From a virus, in the IMG/VR virus record IMGVR_UViG_3300048011_000459, positions 1 to 36,159 of that record: a stretch of 36,159 nucleotides of DNA; one strand, given 5' to 3'. The notes under the pieces were generated by a model. That model was not told where the DNA came from, searched no databases, and saw nothing but the letters and a program-made list of their open reading frames with translations. Shown piece by piece: positions 26,501 through 32,957 of this stretch. Both the position numbers and the translations under genes were made by a program. Numbering within the stretch: the first letter of the stretch is position 1; every line of letters begins with the position of its first letter.

Positions 26501-29500
26501 TATTAAGGTTAATACTATCAATCTCGTACAATCCGTTAATATTATATGTTTGTGCTTCACGAACTCCAATGTAATCTCCTACAACAAAGTTTTCGATTGC
26601 CCACTTGTCTAAAGTTAGTTCAACTAACCTTAGTCTGTTTGTAGCAACTTCAGTAATAAGAGTTTTTATACCAATAACATTAACCTTTGATCTTATTAAT
26701 TGTTTTACTGTCCAAGATTTATTATCAGTGTCTGTTACCCATATAGTGTTTCCAAGACTGATTTGATTTGTGTCGACTAATGCAAGATCTAATTGATTAC
26801 TAACAATAAAATCAACATCATCTTCATTAACGTATCCCGAAGTTCTGATATACTCATTAGTTAAAGTTTTAGTTGGGAATGGAGCATGTGTATAATCTGC
26901 AGGTTTATCGAACACTTCGTTCGGCAAAATTCTGTAAATCTTATCAAAGTTAGTTGCAGGCAATGTGTTTACAAGCTCAACTGCTTGAGGCGACTCTTGC
27001 ATTTTTTCTTGTTGTAGGTTATACTCAACTTGTTGAATATCATCTACTGCACCATAGCGCCCAACTTGTATTGCCCATTCTTCATAAAACTCTAAGTTGT
27101 CAGCAGTATTGCCAAGCGCATCAAACAGTTTAGTAAACACATTCATTGTGCCTTTGTCTGCAATAGCACCACGATAGAATTTAAACTGACTTACATCGTC
27201 GTTAATAATGTTTGCAAGATATTGGCGCTTTTGATAGCCTATCAAATGCTGTGCCATTTTTTGCTGTTCAATATCAAAGCTATCTGAATCTAAGTCATAA
27301 AAATCAGTAAATTGTGTAACTCTGTAATCAAAGTTAGTCATTAATCCTGACACTGGTTTTTCATTTAGTTGATACCAAAAATTATTATTAAATTCTTGAG
27401 AACCAGTTACATTAGACGTTGCTACATAATAGTACTGCTTATACTTTACAATATCGCCGATATTGTAGTCTTTCCAAGTAGTCCAATCCGTAAAACTTGC
27501 ATCATCGTATACAAATCCAGGAATGTTTAATCCGCCGTTCCATCCGTCTGATTTATAACCATTAACTCGAATTCTTTCTTGTCTATAACCAGTTGCAGGA
27601 TTATATATAGTGTCATTGAAGTCTGTTGTATTATCTATCAATACAACATGTTCTTTTTGGACCAATGGCAGTGAAACATGATATAAACCTTCTTTAGTTC
27701 CTACTGTTTCGATACCAAAGCTGTTTTGATCTCTTAGCAAACTATTAAATTCTGAATCTAAAGGCAAGCCATCAGCTTTAAAAATACTATATCTATAAAA
27801 ATCATCTTTGATATTATCAACTACATAATAATCTCTATTGAATTCAATTAAGTTTGCAGCAGGCGATAACGCAATTAATGAACTATTAGCCCATCCTTGT
27901 GTTGTCCAGAATAAAAACTGTTTTGCAGAAGTATTCCAATTTTCAACTTCATTAGTACCTTCAATAACATTTTCAAAACTAAATCCAATTTCTGATTGTC
28001 GTACACTATATCCTAGTATAAAGTCAACAACTTCTTGTGCAGTATCAAAACGACTTCCGTATTGCAAACGTTTGACTGAAGTAGTGTCAAAGTTTTTCTT
28101 AAACTCTGCTGTTCTGCCGCCAGTAAGAGGCAATGCAGGAAGTTTAACAAGATTGTCTGTGTCAAATGTTCTATCACTAGTAAATGAATCTATAACTCTA
28201 TAGTAAACGTTGTTATGTAAAATTACTTCTCCACTTAGATAAAGTTTTTTAGTATCCCATTCGACTACCTTTTCACTTATGCCGCCGACGGTTACAGTAC
28301 TTTTCGAAGATCCTTGTATAGATTTGTAATATTCAAAATACGGCTTATCTAAATTGTATCCTCTAACAATATAACCTAATTCTGCACGTTCTACAACTAT
28401 GCCGCTATAAACTGCCAGTTCACTAGGACTACTTGTGTTTAAAAATACTTGATAATTTTCCTGCGGCACAAAAATGCCGTCTTGTGTAAGTGCCTGTGTA
28501 GGCGAACGACTATCTAGTATTAAATTAAACTTTTCTTTGCTAGTAAATCCAGCAATTTTTATACCTAATTGATTGGTAAGTGCATCTAAGTCAGTTTTAT
28601 ATCCTTCATAAACTGATAAAATATCACTTGCCACAAGATTATAAATGTAGTTTACTAGCCCAGAAGTAGTAGTTCTAGCATCCGATTCAAATGTATTAGG
28701 TAAGGTTAAATCTTTCAGTACTATAGGCTTGTTAGTAACAATATCTACCCATTGATTTGCTAAATTTTTGTTGATTCTCGATACGTCAAATCCTAAACCC
28801 ATTGTTTTTGCAGGTTGATTTAACAACATTGCAGCTAGTACTGCAAAAGGATATTCAGAACTCTTGCGCCAAGTATTTTCGACCGGTGTATAATCACCAA
28901 ATTTAAAATTATTAGTTGCTGTTCTTATATCAAAGTCTTTAGCATATCTACTTTCCAACGGCGATAATAATTTACCAGTACTATCAACTGGAATGAAATT
29001 AGACAGCCCTGGACGACTATATTTAAGATCAATTCTTGTATTATTAGGCTCTGCAATTTTGCCTTCTTCAAGATCTTTCCAAAGTACTAGGTTGTCACCA
29101 GTATACGGCGCAGGTCCATACACTTCATTCCACCAATCTGGCTTCGTTGTTAATCCGAGCATTTCCCATGGGTGACTATGAGGTCTATCTGTGTCAAATG
29201 CTCTTACGTAAACGCCTCTCCAAAATCCTGGATTTTCATTTCTGTTTGGCGATTTTGTTGTACTATAATTAAATGTCCAGTTGTTTGTTCTGTCATAAAA
29301 AGTATTATTAGTATAATTATTCTGGCTTATATTTTCCAGTATCCACTGATGGAAACTACCAAGTAAAGTATTATCAATTTCTTCTTTTGTAAATTCGTTA
29401 GTTCTAAATTCGCCGCCGATGAATTCGTTTACATCTAATCTGTCAGTTGAATATTCTGCTTTAATGTTGTTAAATATTCTTTTTTCAAATTCTAATAACA

Positions 29501-32500
29501 GTTCATCTCTAAAATCTTTATATGCTTTTACATAGCTGCCGTCGTGACCTCTAATAAATGCAACGCCGATTGGATACTCGTCAATTTCAATATTGTCGTT
29601 TCCAGCTAATGTAGCGCCTTCAGTAGGAACATAAAACAATTTATTCATACCTACAAAAGTATAAGACTTTGAAGCCGAACCTGATCCAGCTGCACTCTTT
29701 GATGTATACACTGGATAAAACCAACCTCTATTGCCAGTTGCTTCATCTTCACCATATATTTTAAATGGTCCAAATGTTTCTAGCACAGGTCCTTGAACTG
29801 TATCATCAATAGTTAATTCAGGATAGTATTTCGGATATAATCCTAGTTTACTCGGAGTGGGAGCAATAAAGCTTCCATCTGTATTGCTATATTCGTGTAT
29901 TTCAATTATATCATTTTCATCTTGTCCGGCATTAATCGAAACATAACTTGCTGTATCAAAACTATAATCTTTGTTATGTACTAACTGTTCACCGTTTAAA
30001 TAAACAAGAATAGCACTTGCACTTAAATCCTTTAGATCAAAATTATTAGTAATAGGGTAATCACGAATTCTTTTATCGTAAACTGTGTATTCAATTTTAT
30101 TATATGCACCAGATGCAATCATATCCGAAAAATAAAACGGTTGCGACTTTAACTTATCACTATTAATAGTTTTTAGAATAAGATCAACGTGTTTATTAAC
30201 AGGACCGTCATACCCTAATTTGTCAGCAGTATCTAAAAACGTTTTTTTATACCTTGTATATTCTTTGTTTGAATAAGTTAATGCTTTAATAATATTATAA
30301 TTTTTGTTTGTTATATGATATAATGGTAAATTGACAGGAGCACTATGCTTTACAAAACGTTTACCATATTTGTCTAAATCTCCTAAATCTCTAAGATTAC
30401 TTTGTCCTAAAAAATCTCCGTTATATCCAGTAATATCTTCCAACATACTATCAACATGGTCAATTACTTCGCCGAGCGTAAACTGACTAACATCATCATT
30501 TAGTGGATTACGTTCTAAGTTATATGGAAATTCATAATATCCATTAGCATTTTTTATAGTTTTAGAATCTGTTTTAATTTTAATAACATCATCTGTGTTT
30601 AAAGAGCTATTAAAAACAACTACTGCATTGGCGTTGCTTTTATCAATAATATAATCAGCATTAATTAATTTTAGTTTATTATTAACAAATACAACTACTT
30701 TTAAATCTGCAATACTGCTAGAGTTATCATATACATCAATTTCAAAATTGTTAGTTTGAATGTCTGTTGCAGCATATTCTTTTATAATATATTGTTTACT
30801 AATTGAAGGAGTACTGCTAAATCCATTTACATATGTAAAGTTAGTAAGAGACGTATATTTTTTTAAATATCCGCTATCAATTTTTTGTGTAAATAAGTCT
30901 GTCTCTGTTTGATATGTAAATGTATCATTTAATAAATTAAAATCAAATACAATATCTCCAGAGTTTTCAATAGATTTATAACTTAACGCAAATCCTAATT
31001 CAGCATCAACTGTGCCTTCACCTTGTGCATAAGAAAATAATTTAGTTCCTTTAAATGATGTTGAACCATAGTATGTTTCATCACTAAAACTATTACCGTT
31101 TATATCACAAACCGCAAACATAGGCGTTTGATTATAAGTTGTCTTTTCTTGTGCAGCTAACCATTGATCTTTATGGTAATGATAACTTTTGCCTGCATTT
31201 TTTACACCCTGTGTAACTAATACAGTTTCAAGATCAATTGGATTAGTATCATCAGTTTCTACTAAGCTAAGTTGTCTGTTATTTCCAATCTCGACAAATT
31301 TTACTTGATAAATTTTACCACTTACTAATAGATCTGTATCTGCTGTAAATAAGATGCGCATATTGTTAGCTAAATTGATACCGTCAATGTTATATCCAGA
31401 CTGTCCTTCAATAGTACTGAAAACGTCAGTTGTAAATGTATCAATTAAATCAACATCTTTTTTAGCTACTGCTCCAAAATTATTTAATTTTAACCCTGCT
31501 TCAAATTCTATAATAGGTCGTTTTGCACGAGCTGATTCATCGACATTTACTGGTAAATGATTAAATTCAAAACTTTTTATAATTACATCTTTATGATGCC
31601 ATCTATTATAACGACTCCAAGCATTCCTGTCCGGTGACGCTCTATTAACTACAATATAGTCTTTTTCTGTTGCATATGCACTTGCATCTGCAAACGGAAG
31701 TGTATCAAAATTATCACTGTCGAATGCAATACGTCTTGTATCACTATAAGCTGCCGGAATAATTAAATCTTGATCTTTAATTAATTTAATTTTATCCCCT
31801 ACACCTTCAACATACCAATCGTTAGTTTCATATTCAGCAGGTAGTACATCTCCTTGGAATCTAATTTTCATTCCGTTAGATAGTTCAACGCCATTTGCAC
31901 TTAGATAGGTTTTCTTTCCTAATATTTCTTCAGCAACATTAAGGAATGCATTTTCTTCAATATCATAAATTCTAAATTGACCGCTTGTATCTACTGCATT
32001 TTTACTAATGTAGAATAATCTATCAGGTGCGTTGAAGGGAATAGTAAATTCGATTGTGCCTTTTTCAATATATGCAATTGCAACTTCTTCACCTTCTTCA
32101 CCTAACTTACGAATACCATCTGGGTATAGTGTACTAACATTATCGTCTGCTGCAAATGTTACACTGCCGCCGCTTGGCAAAATAATAAATTCGCCTTGAT
32201 CATATTCATTGCCATATAGAACGGCGTCAAATAATCCGTCAGCACGTAATCCTTCTGATCCTGCTGTCAGAATAGCACTGCCAGGAGTAAATGTTCTGCT
32301 AATAGCAATGGCCATTGGATGACCAGGAGCATCAATTTCAAAACGGTAAGTTTGTCCACGATAAAGTTTTAGATTAGGATTGCGTGTTAATCCATCGTTA
32401 AACACATATGCAACATTATCACCTTGATCTTCAGTTGTAACAGTATATGTACTAACAACTTCTCTACTTTGTCCTCTTACAGGAATACTAATAGGACCAT

Positions 32501-32957
32501 TTGGTAGCCAATAATATTCACGGAAGTTTACAAATTTATCCCAATCAATATTTGGGTTCCATGCATAAGATTCTTGGCTGTTTAATCTACTATGATTATC
32601 TATGTTTGCACCGAAAACATCTAGCTGTCCAATGTAATCATTATAATCTTTATAAAAAGTTACATTATCGTAGTTGTCTTTAATAACAGCAGCAGGTTCT
32701 AATTGATAATTAGTTCTATCTGTTGTTACATCTCCTACATAATTGTCTGTAGTTTTATACGCTTTGGCAGTTGTTCTGCCATAATAGCCATTAATTTTTT
32801 CTGCAACACCGGGCTGTATAAGTTGATCAAGCGTGCCTTGTAAAAACTTTTTGTTAGCTTGCGTTCTAAAAAACTTAGGTAAAAAATCACTTGCAGTAAT
32901 TTTATTATTCTGTCCTGGAACAGGTAGTGCGCTTTCGTTTTGATCATTCTTAGCCAT
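17535..32957 (-). CDS. Giant multidomain virion protein (5,140 residues)
   Basis: One uninterrupted frame of 15.4 kb. The N-terminus (FLPKFFRTQANKKFLQGTLD; WNPNIDWDKFVNFREYYWLP near 133-158) resembles giant structural proteins of marine T4-like phages. In order I see: a cupredoxin-like domain (about 185-335); modules of the form VNGxxLxxxxDY near 750-800 and 980-1025; five segments like CBM5/12 sugar-binding modules between 1564 and 3074; propeller-like blades near 2240-2325, 2870-2970 and 3100-3340; GxGY repeats near 3720-3790 and 4087-4175; and a C-terminal array of VNG/DY modules to the end. Only two cysteines were noticed. There is no signal peptide or membrane segment. The start overlaps the upstream stop by one base (TAATG) without a clear ribosome site. 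A long baseplate-attached adhesin or fibre is inferred; an internal tail role is possible. Confidence 0.85.
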   Translation of the reverse strand: MAKNDQNESALPVPGQNNKITASDFLPKFFRTQANKKFLQGTLDQLIQPGVAEKINGYYGRTTAKAYKTTDNYVGDVTTDRTNYQLEPAAVIKDNYDNVTFYKDYNDYIGQLDVFGANIDNHSRLNSQESYAWNPNIDWDKFVNFREYYWLPNGPISIPVRGQSREVVSTYTVTTEDQGDNVAYVFNDGLTRNPNLKLYRGQTYRFEIDAPGHPMAIAISRTFTPGSAILTAGSEGLRADGLFDAVLYGNEYDQGEFIILPSGGSVTFAADDNVSTLYPDGIRKLGEEGEEVAIAYIEKGTIEFTIPFNAPDRLFYISKNAVDTSGQFRIYDIEENAFLNVAEEILGKKTYLSANGVELSNGMKIRFQGDVLPAEYETNDWYVEGVGDKIKLIKDQDLIIPAAYSDTRRIAFDSDNFDTLPFADASAYATEKDYIVVNRASPDRNAWSRYNRWHHKDVIIKSFEFNHLPVNVDESARAKRPIIEFEAGLKLNNFGAVAKKDVDLIDTFTTDVFSTIEGQSGYNIDGINLANNMRILFTADTDLLVSGKIYQVKFVEIGNNRQLSLVETDDTNPIDLETVLVTQGVKNAGKSYHYHKDQWLAAQEKTTYNQTPMFAVCDINGNSFSDETYYGSTSFKGTKLFSYAQGEGTVDAELGFALSYKSIENSGDIVFDFNLLNDTFTYQTETDLFTQKIDSGYLKKYTSLTNFTYVNGFSSTPSISKQYIIKEYAATDIQTNNFEIDVYDNSSSIADLKVVVFVNNKLKLINADYIIDKSNANAVVVFNSSLNTDDVIKIKTDSKTIKNANGYYEFPYNLERNPLNDDVSQFTLGEVIDHVDSMLEDITGYNGDFLGQSNLRDLGDLDKYGKRFVKHSAPVNLPLYHITNKNYNIIKALTYSNKEYTRYKKTFLDTADKLGYDGPVNKHVDLILKTINSDKLKSQPFYFSDMIASGAYNKIEYTVYDKRIRDYPITNNFDLKDLSASAILVYLNGEQLVHNKDYSFDTASYVSINAGQDENDIIEIHEYSNTDGSFIAPTPSKLGLYPKYYPELTIDDTVQGPVLETFGPFKIYGEDEATGNRGWFYPVYTSKSAAGSGSASKSYTFVGMNKLFYVPTEGATLAGNDNIEIDEYPIGVAFIRGHDGSYVKAYKDFRDELLLEFEKRIFNNIKAEYSTDRLDVNEFIGGEFRTNEFTKEEIDNTLLGSFHQWILENISQNNYTNNTFYDRTNNWTFNYSTTKSPNRNENPGFWRGVYVRAFDTDRPHSHPWEMLGLTTKPDWWNEVYGPAPYTGDNLVLWKDLEEGKIAEPNNTRIDLKYSRPGLSNFIPVDSTGKLLSPLESRYAKDFDIRTATNNFKFGDYTPVENTWRKSSEYPFAVLAAMLLNQPAKTMGLGFDVSRINKNLANQWVDIVTNKPIVLKDLTLPNTFESDARTTTSGLVNYIYNLVASDILSVYEGYKTDLDALTNQLGIKIAGFTSKEKFNLILDSRSPTQALTQDGIFVPQENYQVFLNTSSPSELAVYSGIVVERAELGYIVRGYNLDKPYFEYYKSIQGSSKSTVTVGGISEKVVEWDTKKLYLSGEVILHNNVYYRVIDSFTSDRTFDTDNLVKLPALPLTGGRTAEFKKNFDTTSVKRLQYGSRFDTAQEVVDFILGYSVRQSEIGFSFENVIEGTNEVENWNTSAKQFLFWTTQGWANSSLIALSPAANLIEFNRDYYVVDNIKDDFYRYSIFKADGLPLDSEFNSLLRDQNSFGIETVGTKEGLYHVSLPLVQKEHVVLIDNTTDFNDTIYNPATGYRQERIRVNGYKSDGWNGGLNIPGFVYDDASFTDWTTWKDYNIGDIVKYKQYYYVATSNVTGSQEFNNNFWYQLNEKPVSGLMTNFDYRVTQFTDFYDLDSDSFDIEQQKMAQHLIGYQKRQYLANIINDDVSQFKFYRGAIADKGTMNVFTKLFDALGNTADNLEFYEEWAIQVGRYGAVDDIQQVEYNLQQEKMQESPQAVELVNTLPATNFDKIYRILPNEVFDKPADYTHAPFPTKTLTNEYIRTSGYVNEDDVDFIVSNQLDLALVDTNQISLGNTIWVTDTDNKSWTVKQLIRSKVNVIGIKTLITEVATNRLRLVELTLDKWAIENFVVGDYIGVREAQTYNINGLYEIDSINLNTVRIRVPLDNEITDLEAEDNESYVISTLRTIRAESVTDINSVTKQNIYNNQKLWIDTYNKDWAVLENNPVYLNSQAIFNTSEYDSTDQKFSDSVAITQDNNNVFVSAPDDANGKVSYYRRSREQSNLILDQEIIFEDSNLFDNTDISFGKSISVSPDGEYLVIGIPNASSVKTKLAYKTDPNTGQSTFDFQPSASYVKNDIVRYRESLWKANREILPEIGNQPFSTFDTYINIATQADSDSTTLNLLVAGDSGLENNTTSHLLVRAPKDMYIGTKPGDTINLFWNQRSYAYPTLDNFIPFDGNIPLITKDFISQEHNIVEKIDHILLIEAFVSLPIVGSIVTSDTGSAEVAYVSTRRDSAVVYLKNTNGVFDVTGELFIEEVDFVGFYSEESTYATSDAVDGYWMIDTGFEYSNNGTYYDVGRGLVYADVKLQNSNRLLNNYYNIQSTVGAIGVYVTNKNNVSYIENLSYRGDPSGQDGVDGTERELPSKKWVVRVGKTYSDTLTVGDTTEMRLYNLDNRIIDVASAEFTYDIINKQQTIVDLWDGYIDFELSEFDFDGFAYEPQVGDILEDIQTPKDGQGGLALTSITTSSAEVMFMQRKFNSVRVYLKIVSGEWLEQSNIGRYQIRRKSGDNNTVNPSIRGGVADVDRAIGTVTDINNNIILGNSIVGKLLVFEHTNDFLISDNPTIIDEEYWFFDETIESGIERLPNPPFSLNKDYTQIYNISASEFGTEKIIENEGAVAIYRRLRDGTYRFQNVFVSEYRAENRYFGEAVKIVQSGNYYTLLVSSNSVALSEDDSTGRRTHPGSIEIFRHGTKTTDSFKGEYKLTAYDIGDIVIYQDAYYVCRKATNSEQNVISDPIYWTNISWKHGKDSNYRGVFDNSYTYKKENIVVQDNKLWKADTNIAVSAPIPSESNNSWTLLSTNIDYVGYLPNLTANAFYNEDVFDPIENILEFSKSFDISDDAQVLVATSKQVDTSSTVDTKLAIYRAIDDKFLLDQTIAAPDNVTAWADKVALNPEGTQLAISSMLVDTNKINQGVVYVYTQQDGVFVLTQTLTPPQNEESEGFGFGLDFGSDNLVVSSLNGDQTIPTTFDVAVYSATEDTATTFDREFTNFRNIKLDKGVVYVYETVNENLIYSEQFVYPLTQTTFGENIYANGNHVYIGMPDQLNDNTKGQLLDFRKNKNTFAWNVLREGITPVDVDNIRGVFLYNKRENQIVSYIDYIDPVQGKIAGPADQEITFKTPFDPAVYNTGNTSDSSVDPNRAWTAEHVGQVWWNISTAKFTHAYQGSTTFQKNNWNKLAPGARIDVYEWVESNFIPSIRDGIADTPDGIANGISGTSLFGDTRYSTKIIYDEFSKTFNNKYYFWVVNSVVVPVMENRRLSIRDISALIQNPRTQGYPFLSLLSDNKFVLNNFDTYIDNDDLVLNIKYSTGPKKTQNIHSQYKLISDGLDISKPDPDIERKWFDSLIGFDSNNRIVPDPTITVKNRYGVQNRPRQSMFVNRFEALKQTIERINLKLAETLIVDEYDISSLTQKDTPPTAISRDYDLKIDTLADLTYVSTNKIKPAVLTPIITNGRITRVNITDAGRGYKVAPSVKVNGEGTDAEFTVEINNLGQIVSVNITNEGSGYNNSTIITVRPFTVLVSADETIQDKWALYSWNNTEWYRRKLQSYNIETYWNYIDWYAPGFNQFTNINDTIVGSYQLPTLTNNIGDIVKIENVGTGGWLLLRKVDEQDVEDYTINYDTIGRQNGTIQLKDTLYDYSKNTVGYSNRSFDSNFFDNNPSVELRIILETIRDKIFINALEIEYNQLFMSALRYVMSEQQSVDWMFKTSFVKAKHNRETLNQQDITFNNDNLQSYQDAVEEFKPYSTKIREFVSQYTALEPTNSSISDFDLSPIYNKLTGTIDTSSAIIDNNEIKRENIDTLSYPRKSWRDNYGYQVTDVDLGSSGSGYTFEPVVTLLGGGGTGAKAKAYLGYGKITDIKVTYPGTGYTSAPTVVISGSQTEDGTPAKATAVLGNGLVRSPSIKIKFDRTSGTFTFDTLSKTETFTGTGFENRFFLEWPMDLDNKKVSVYVDNILQLRSKYTYQNIKNTDKSYTREQGKILFAYPPKLNATIRVEYNIPLSMLNAEDRINFAYNPVAGMYGKDLAQLMNGVDYGGVEVRSFDFSGPAGFDTSPWYTDTWDEFDNTFEDEIFTADGSTIAVQLSTALEDGVVYNLYKNGVRIDDPNFDAGTPTNVNAITNSITGDGTTDVIYVQDLGIALLDGDVFVVRKTTSDGSVIPDAESYDTALTGGDLAYTSARGVAAEEIIVDGDGFVTPTTSGGPEEVIPGQVLDTLDIKVFTRDSAGQGVINSQSYIMDSTLVYDLGVTPNSSDAVIVKVNNIILPKTDYTINWAANTVTLDTAVVGAELSIVTVAQGTQNILDYGKLIGDGDTTEFETTVDWEENISVYASINGEQKTVAAFKSETGPKTVIRFEEVVADGAVINYTVFSADEQVNYSQITKDVFNGDASTREFTLSSAPLYVIPSEHNVLVKVDNKILNAGYNIQYTIPENSQREFALETFQMPAGSLDVSDVKIFLNGVEITTPLQWRFEIANSSIILSDDIGFSGDLLEMYVITDGEYRVNGNTVTLDNAPADNATVEVIQFTNHNLLGTERINYEVISRTALIPEDIDYITYRRTTVGEIALRKSAVDAQYVWVSVNGELLSPSVDYYITDDRMKVQLIKQPDADDVIDVIHFTAPISKPKFAYRQFKDMLNRTHFKRLDKSTAKLAQPLNYYDLRIELDDAIELSEPNKGQNLPGVIFIEGERIEYFVKEENTLRQLRRGTLGTGVKDTYETGTKVFDQNISKTVPYKDRTMSFDVSYIDDKGDKKLGADGLTATFEIGYPVASINEIEVFVGGVRMRKTPLDVFDYTIALDSPEGDITIGSDFTFDANTNTITLINTPAKDTRVTVVKKVGQSWTAEGIALGDTENSIARFLRAGTSGLPE
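17640..20310 (-). repeat. C-terminal array of VNG/DY fibre modules of the giant protein
   Basis: Residues about 4216-5106 contain repeated units of the form GDGxTxxFxLxxxP...VxVxVNGxxLxxxxDYxIxxxxxxxxxxPADxxxIxV. Examples are VIVKVNNIILPKTDYTINWA, LVKVDNKILNAGYNIQYTIP and VWVSVNGELLSPSVDYYITD. An insert near 4949-4996 reads VIFIEGERIEYFVKEENTLR followed by LRRGTLGTGV. These units are common in phage tail proteins and should form a string of small beta domains. Confidence 0.6.
20430..20695 (-). repeat. GxGY glycine-rich repeats of the giant protein
   Basis: Residues about 4087-4175: VTDVDLGSSGSGYTFEPVVT, LLGGGGTGAKAKAYLGYGKI, TDIKVTYPGTGYTSAPTVVI. The unit xVxxxGxGYxxxPxVxxxGGGGxGAxAxA is repeated here and in weaker form near residues 3720-3790 (21585-21795). 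It probably folds as a regular beta structure in the shaft. Confidence 0.55.
22930..23655 (-). other. Propeller-like blade segment, third part
   Basis: Residues about 3100-3340 hold several blade-like units: SKSFDISDDAQVLVATSKQV, ADKVALNPEGTQLAISSMLV with GVVYVYTQQDGVF, FGFGLDFGSDNLVVSSLNGD, and FGENIYANGNHVYIGMPDQL. Each has the FGxxxxxxxDGxxLxVxxP...GxVYVY pattern. This is the longest unbroken run. Confidence 0.5.
23735..23875 (-). repeat. CBM5/12-like module 5 of the giant protein
   Basis: Residues about 3027-3074: GVFDNSYTYKKENIVVQDNK, LWKADTNIAV, then NNSWTLLSTN. It follows module 4 almost directly, forming a tandem pair inside the propeller-like region. Confidence 0.5.
23895..24030 (-). 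repeat. CBM5/12-like module 4 of the giant protein
   Basis: Residues about 2976-3021: YKLTAYDIGDIVIYQDAYYV, CRKATNSEQN, then DPIYWTNISW. The best copy: AYDIGDIVxY...YYxC...YW. It contains one of the few cysteines of the whole protein. Confidence 0.57.
24055..24355 (-). other. Propeller-like blade segment, second part
   Basis: Residues about 2868-2968: NISASEFGTEKIIENEGAVA, IYRRLRDGTYRFQ, then YFGEAVKIVQSGNYYTLLVS and GSIEIFRHG. Two blade-like units, ending where CBM-like module 4 begins. Confidence 0.48.
25805..25940 (-). repeat. CBM5/12-like module 3 of the giant protein
   Basis: Residues about 2339-2384: FQPSASYVKNDIVRYRESLW, KANREILPEIGNQ. It keeps the Y-x-x-x-DIVxY...LW pattern and follows a propeller-like segment directly. 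Confidence 0.48.
25985..26245 (-). other. Propeller-like blade segment, first part
   Basis: Residues about 2238-2324 read FSDSVAITQDNNNVFVSAPD, then GKVSYYRRS, then FGKSISVSPDGEYLVIGIPN. The recurring plan FGxSxxxSxDGxxLxxGxP...GxVxxY is that of FG-GAP/integrin-type beta-propeller blades. Related segments return after several hundred residues, so a propeller interrupted by inserted domains is the likely architecture. Confidence 0.5.
27355..27495 (-). repeat. CBM5/12-like module 2 of the giant protein
   Basis: Residues about 1821-1867: DWTTWKDYNIGDIVKYKQYY, then an acidic loop and NNFWYQLNEKP. W-x-x-x-x-Y-x-x-GDIV-x-Y...YY...FW is a clear match to the CBM5/12 plan. Confidence 0.55.
28140..28265 (-). 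repeat. CBM5/12-like module 1 of the giant protein
   Basis: Residues about 1564-1606: EWDTKKLYLSGEVILHNNVY followed by YRVIDSF. The Y-x-x-G-x-x-V...YY pattern is that of small chitin/cellulose-binding modules (CBM5/12), which hold sugars through surface aromatics. This is the most divergent copy. Confidence 0.42.
31953..32405 (-). other. Cupredoxin-like domain of the giant protein
   Basis: Residues about 185-335 contain NLKLYRGQTYRFEIDAPGHP, later LPSGGSVTF, then GTIEFTIPFNAPDRLFYISK. The pattern YRGQTYxFxIxxxGHP...GTxxFTxPxxAPxxLxY is that of a cupredoxin-like domain common in marine secreted proteins. The loop where copper-binding Cys and His usually stand reads ISKNAVDTSGQF and has neither, so it is probably structural. 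Confidence 0.5.

Noticed and set aside
27838-28203. Another plus-strand frame of 121 codons inside the giant gene
   Set aside because: No family resemblance, no promoter or ribosome site, and the opposite strand is clearly coding.
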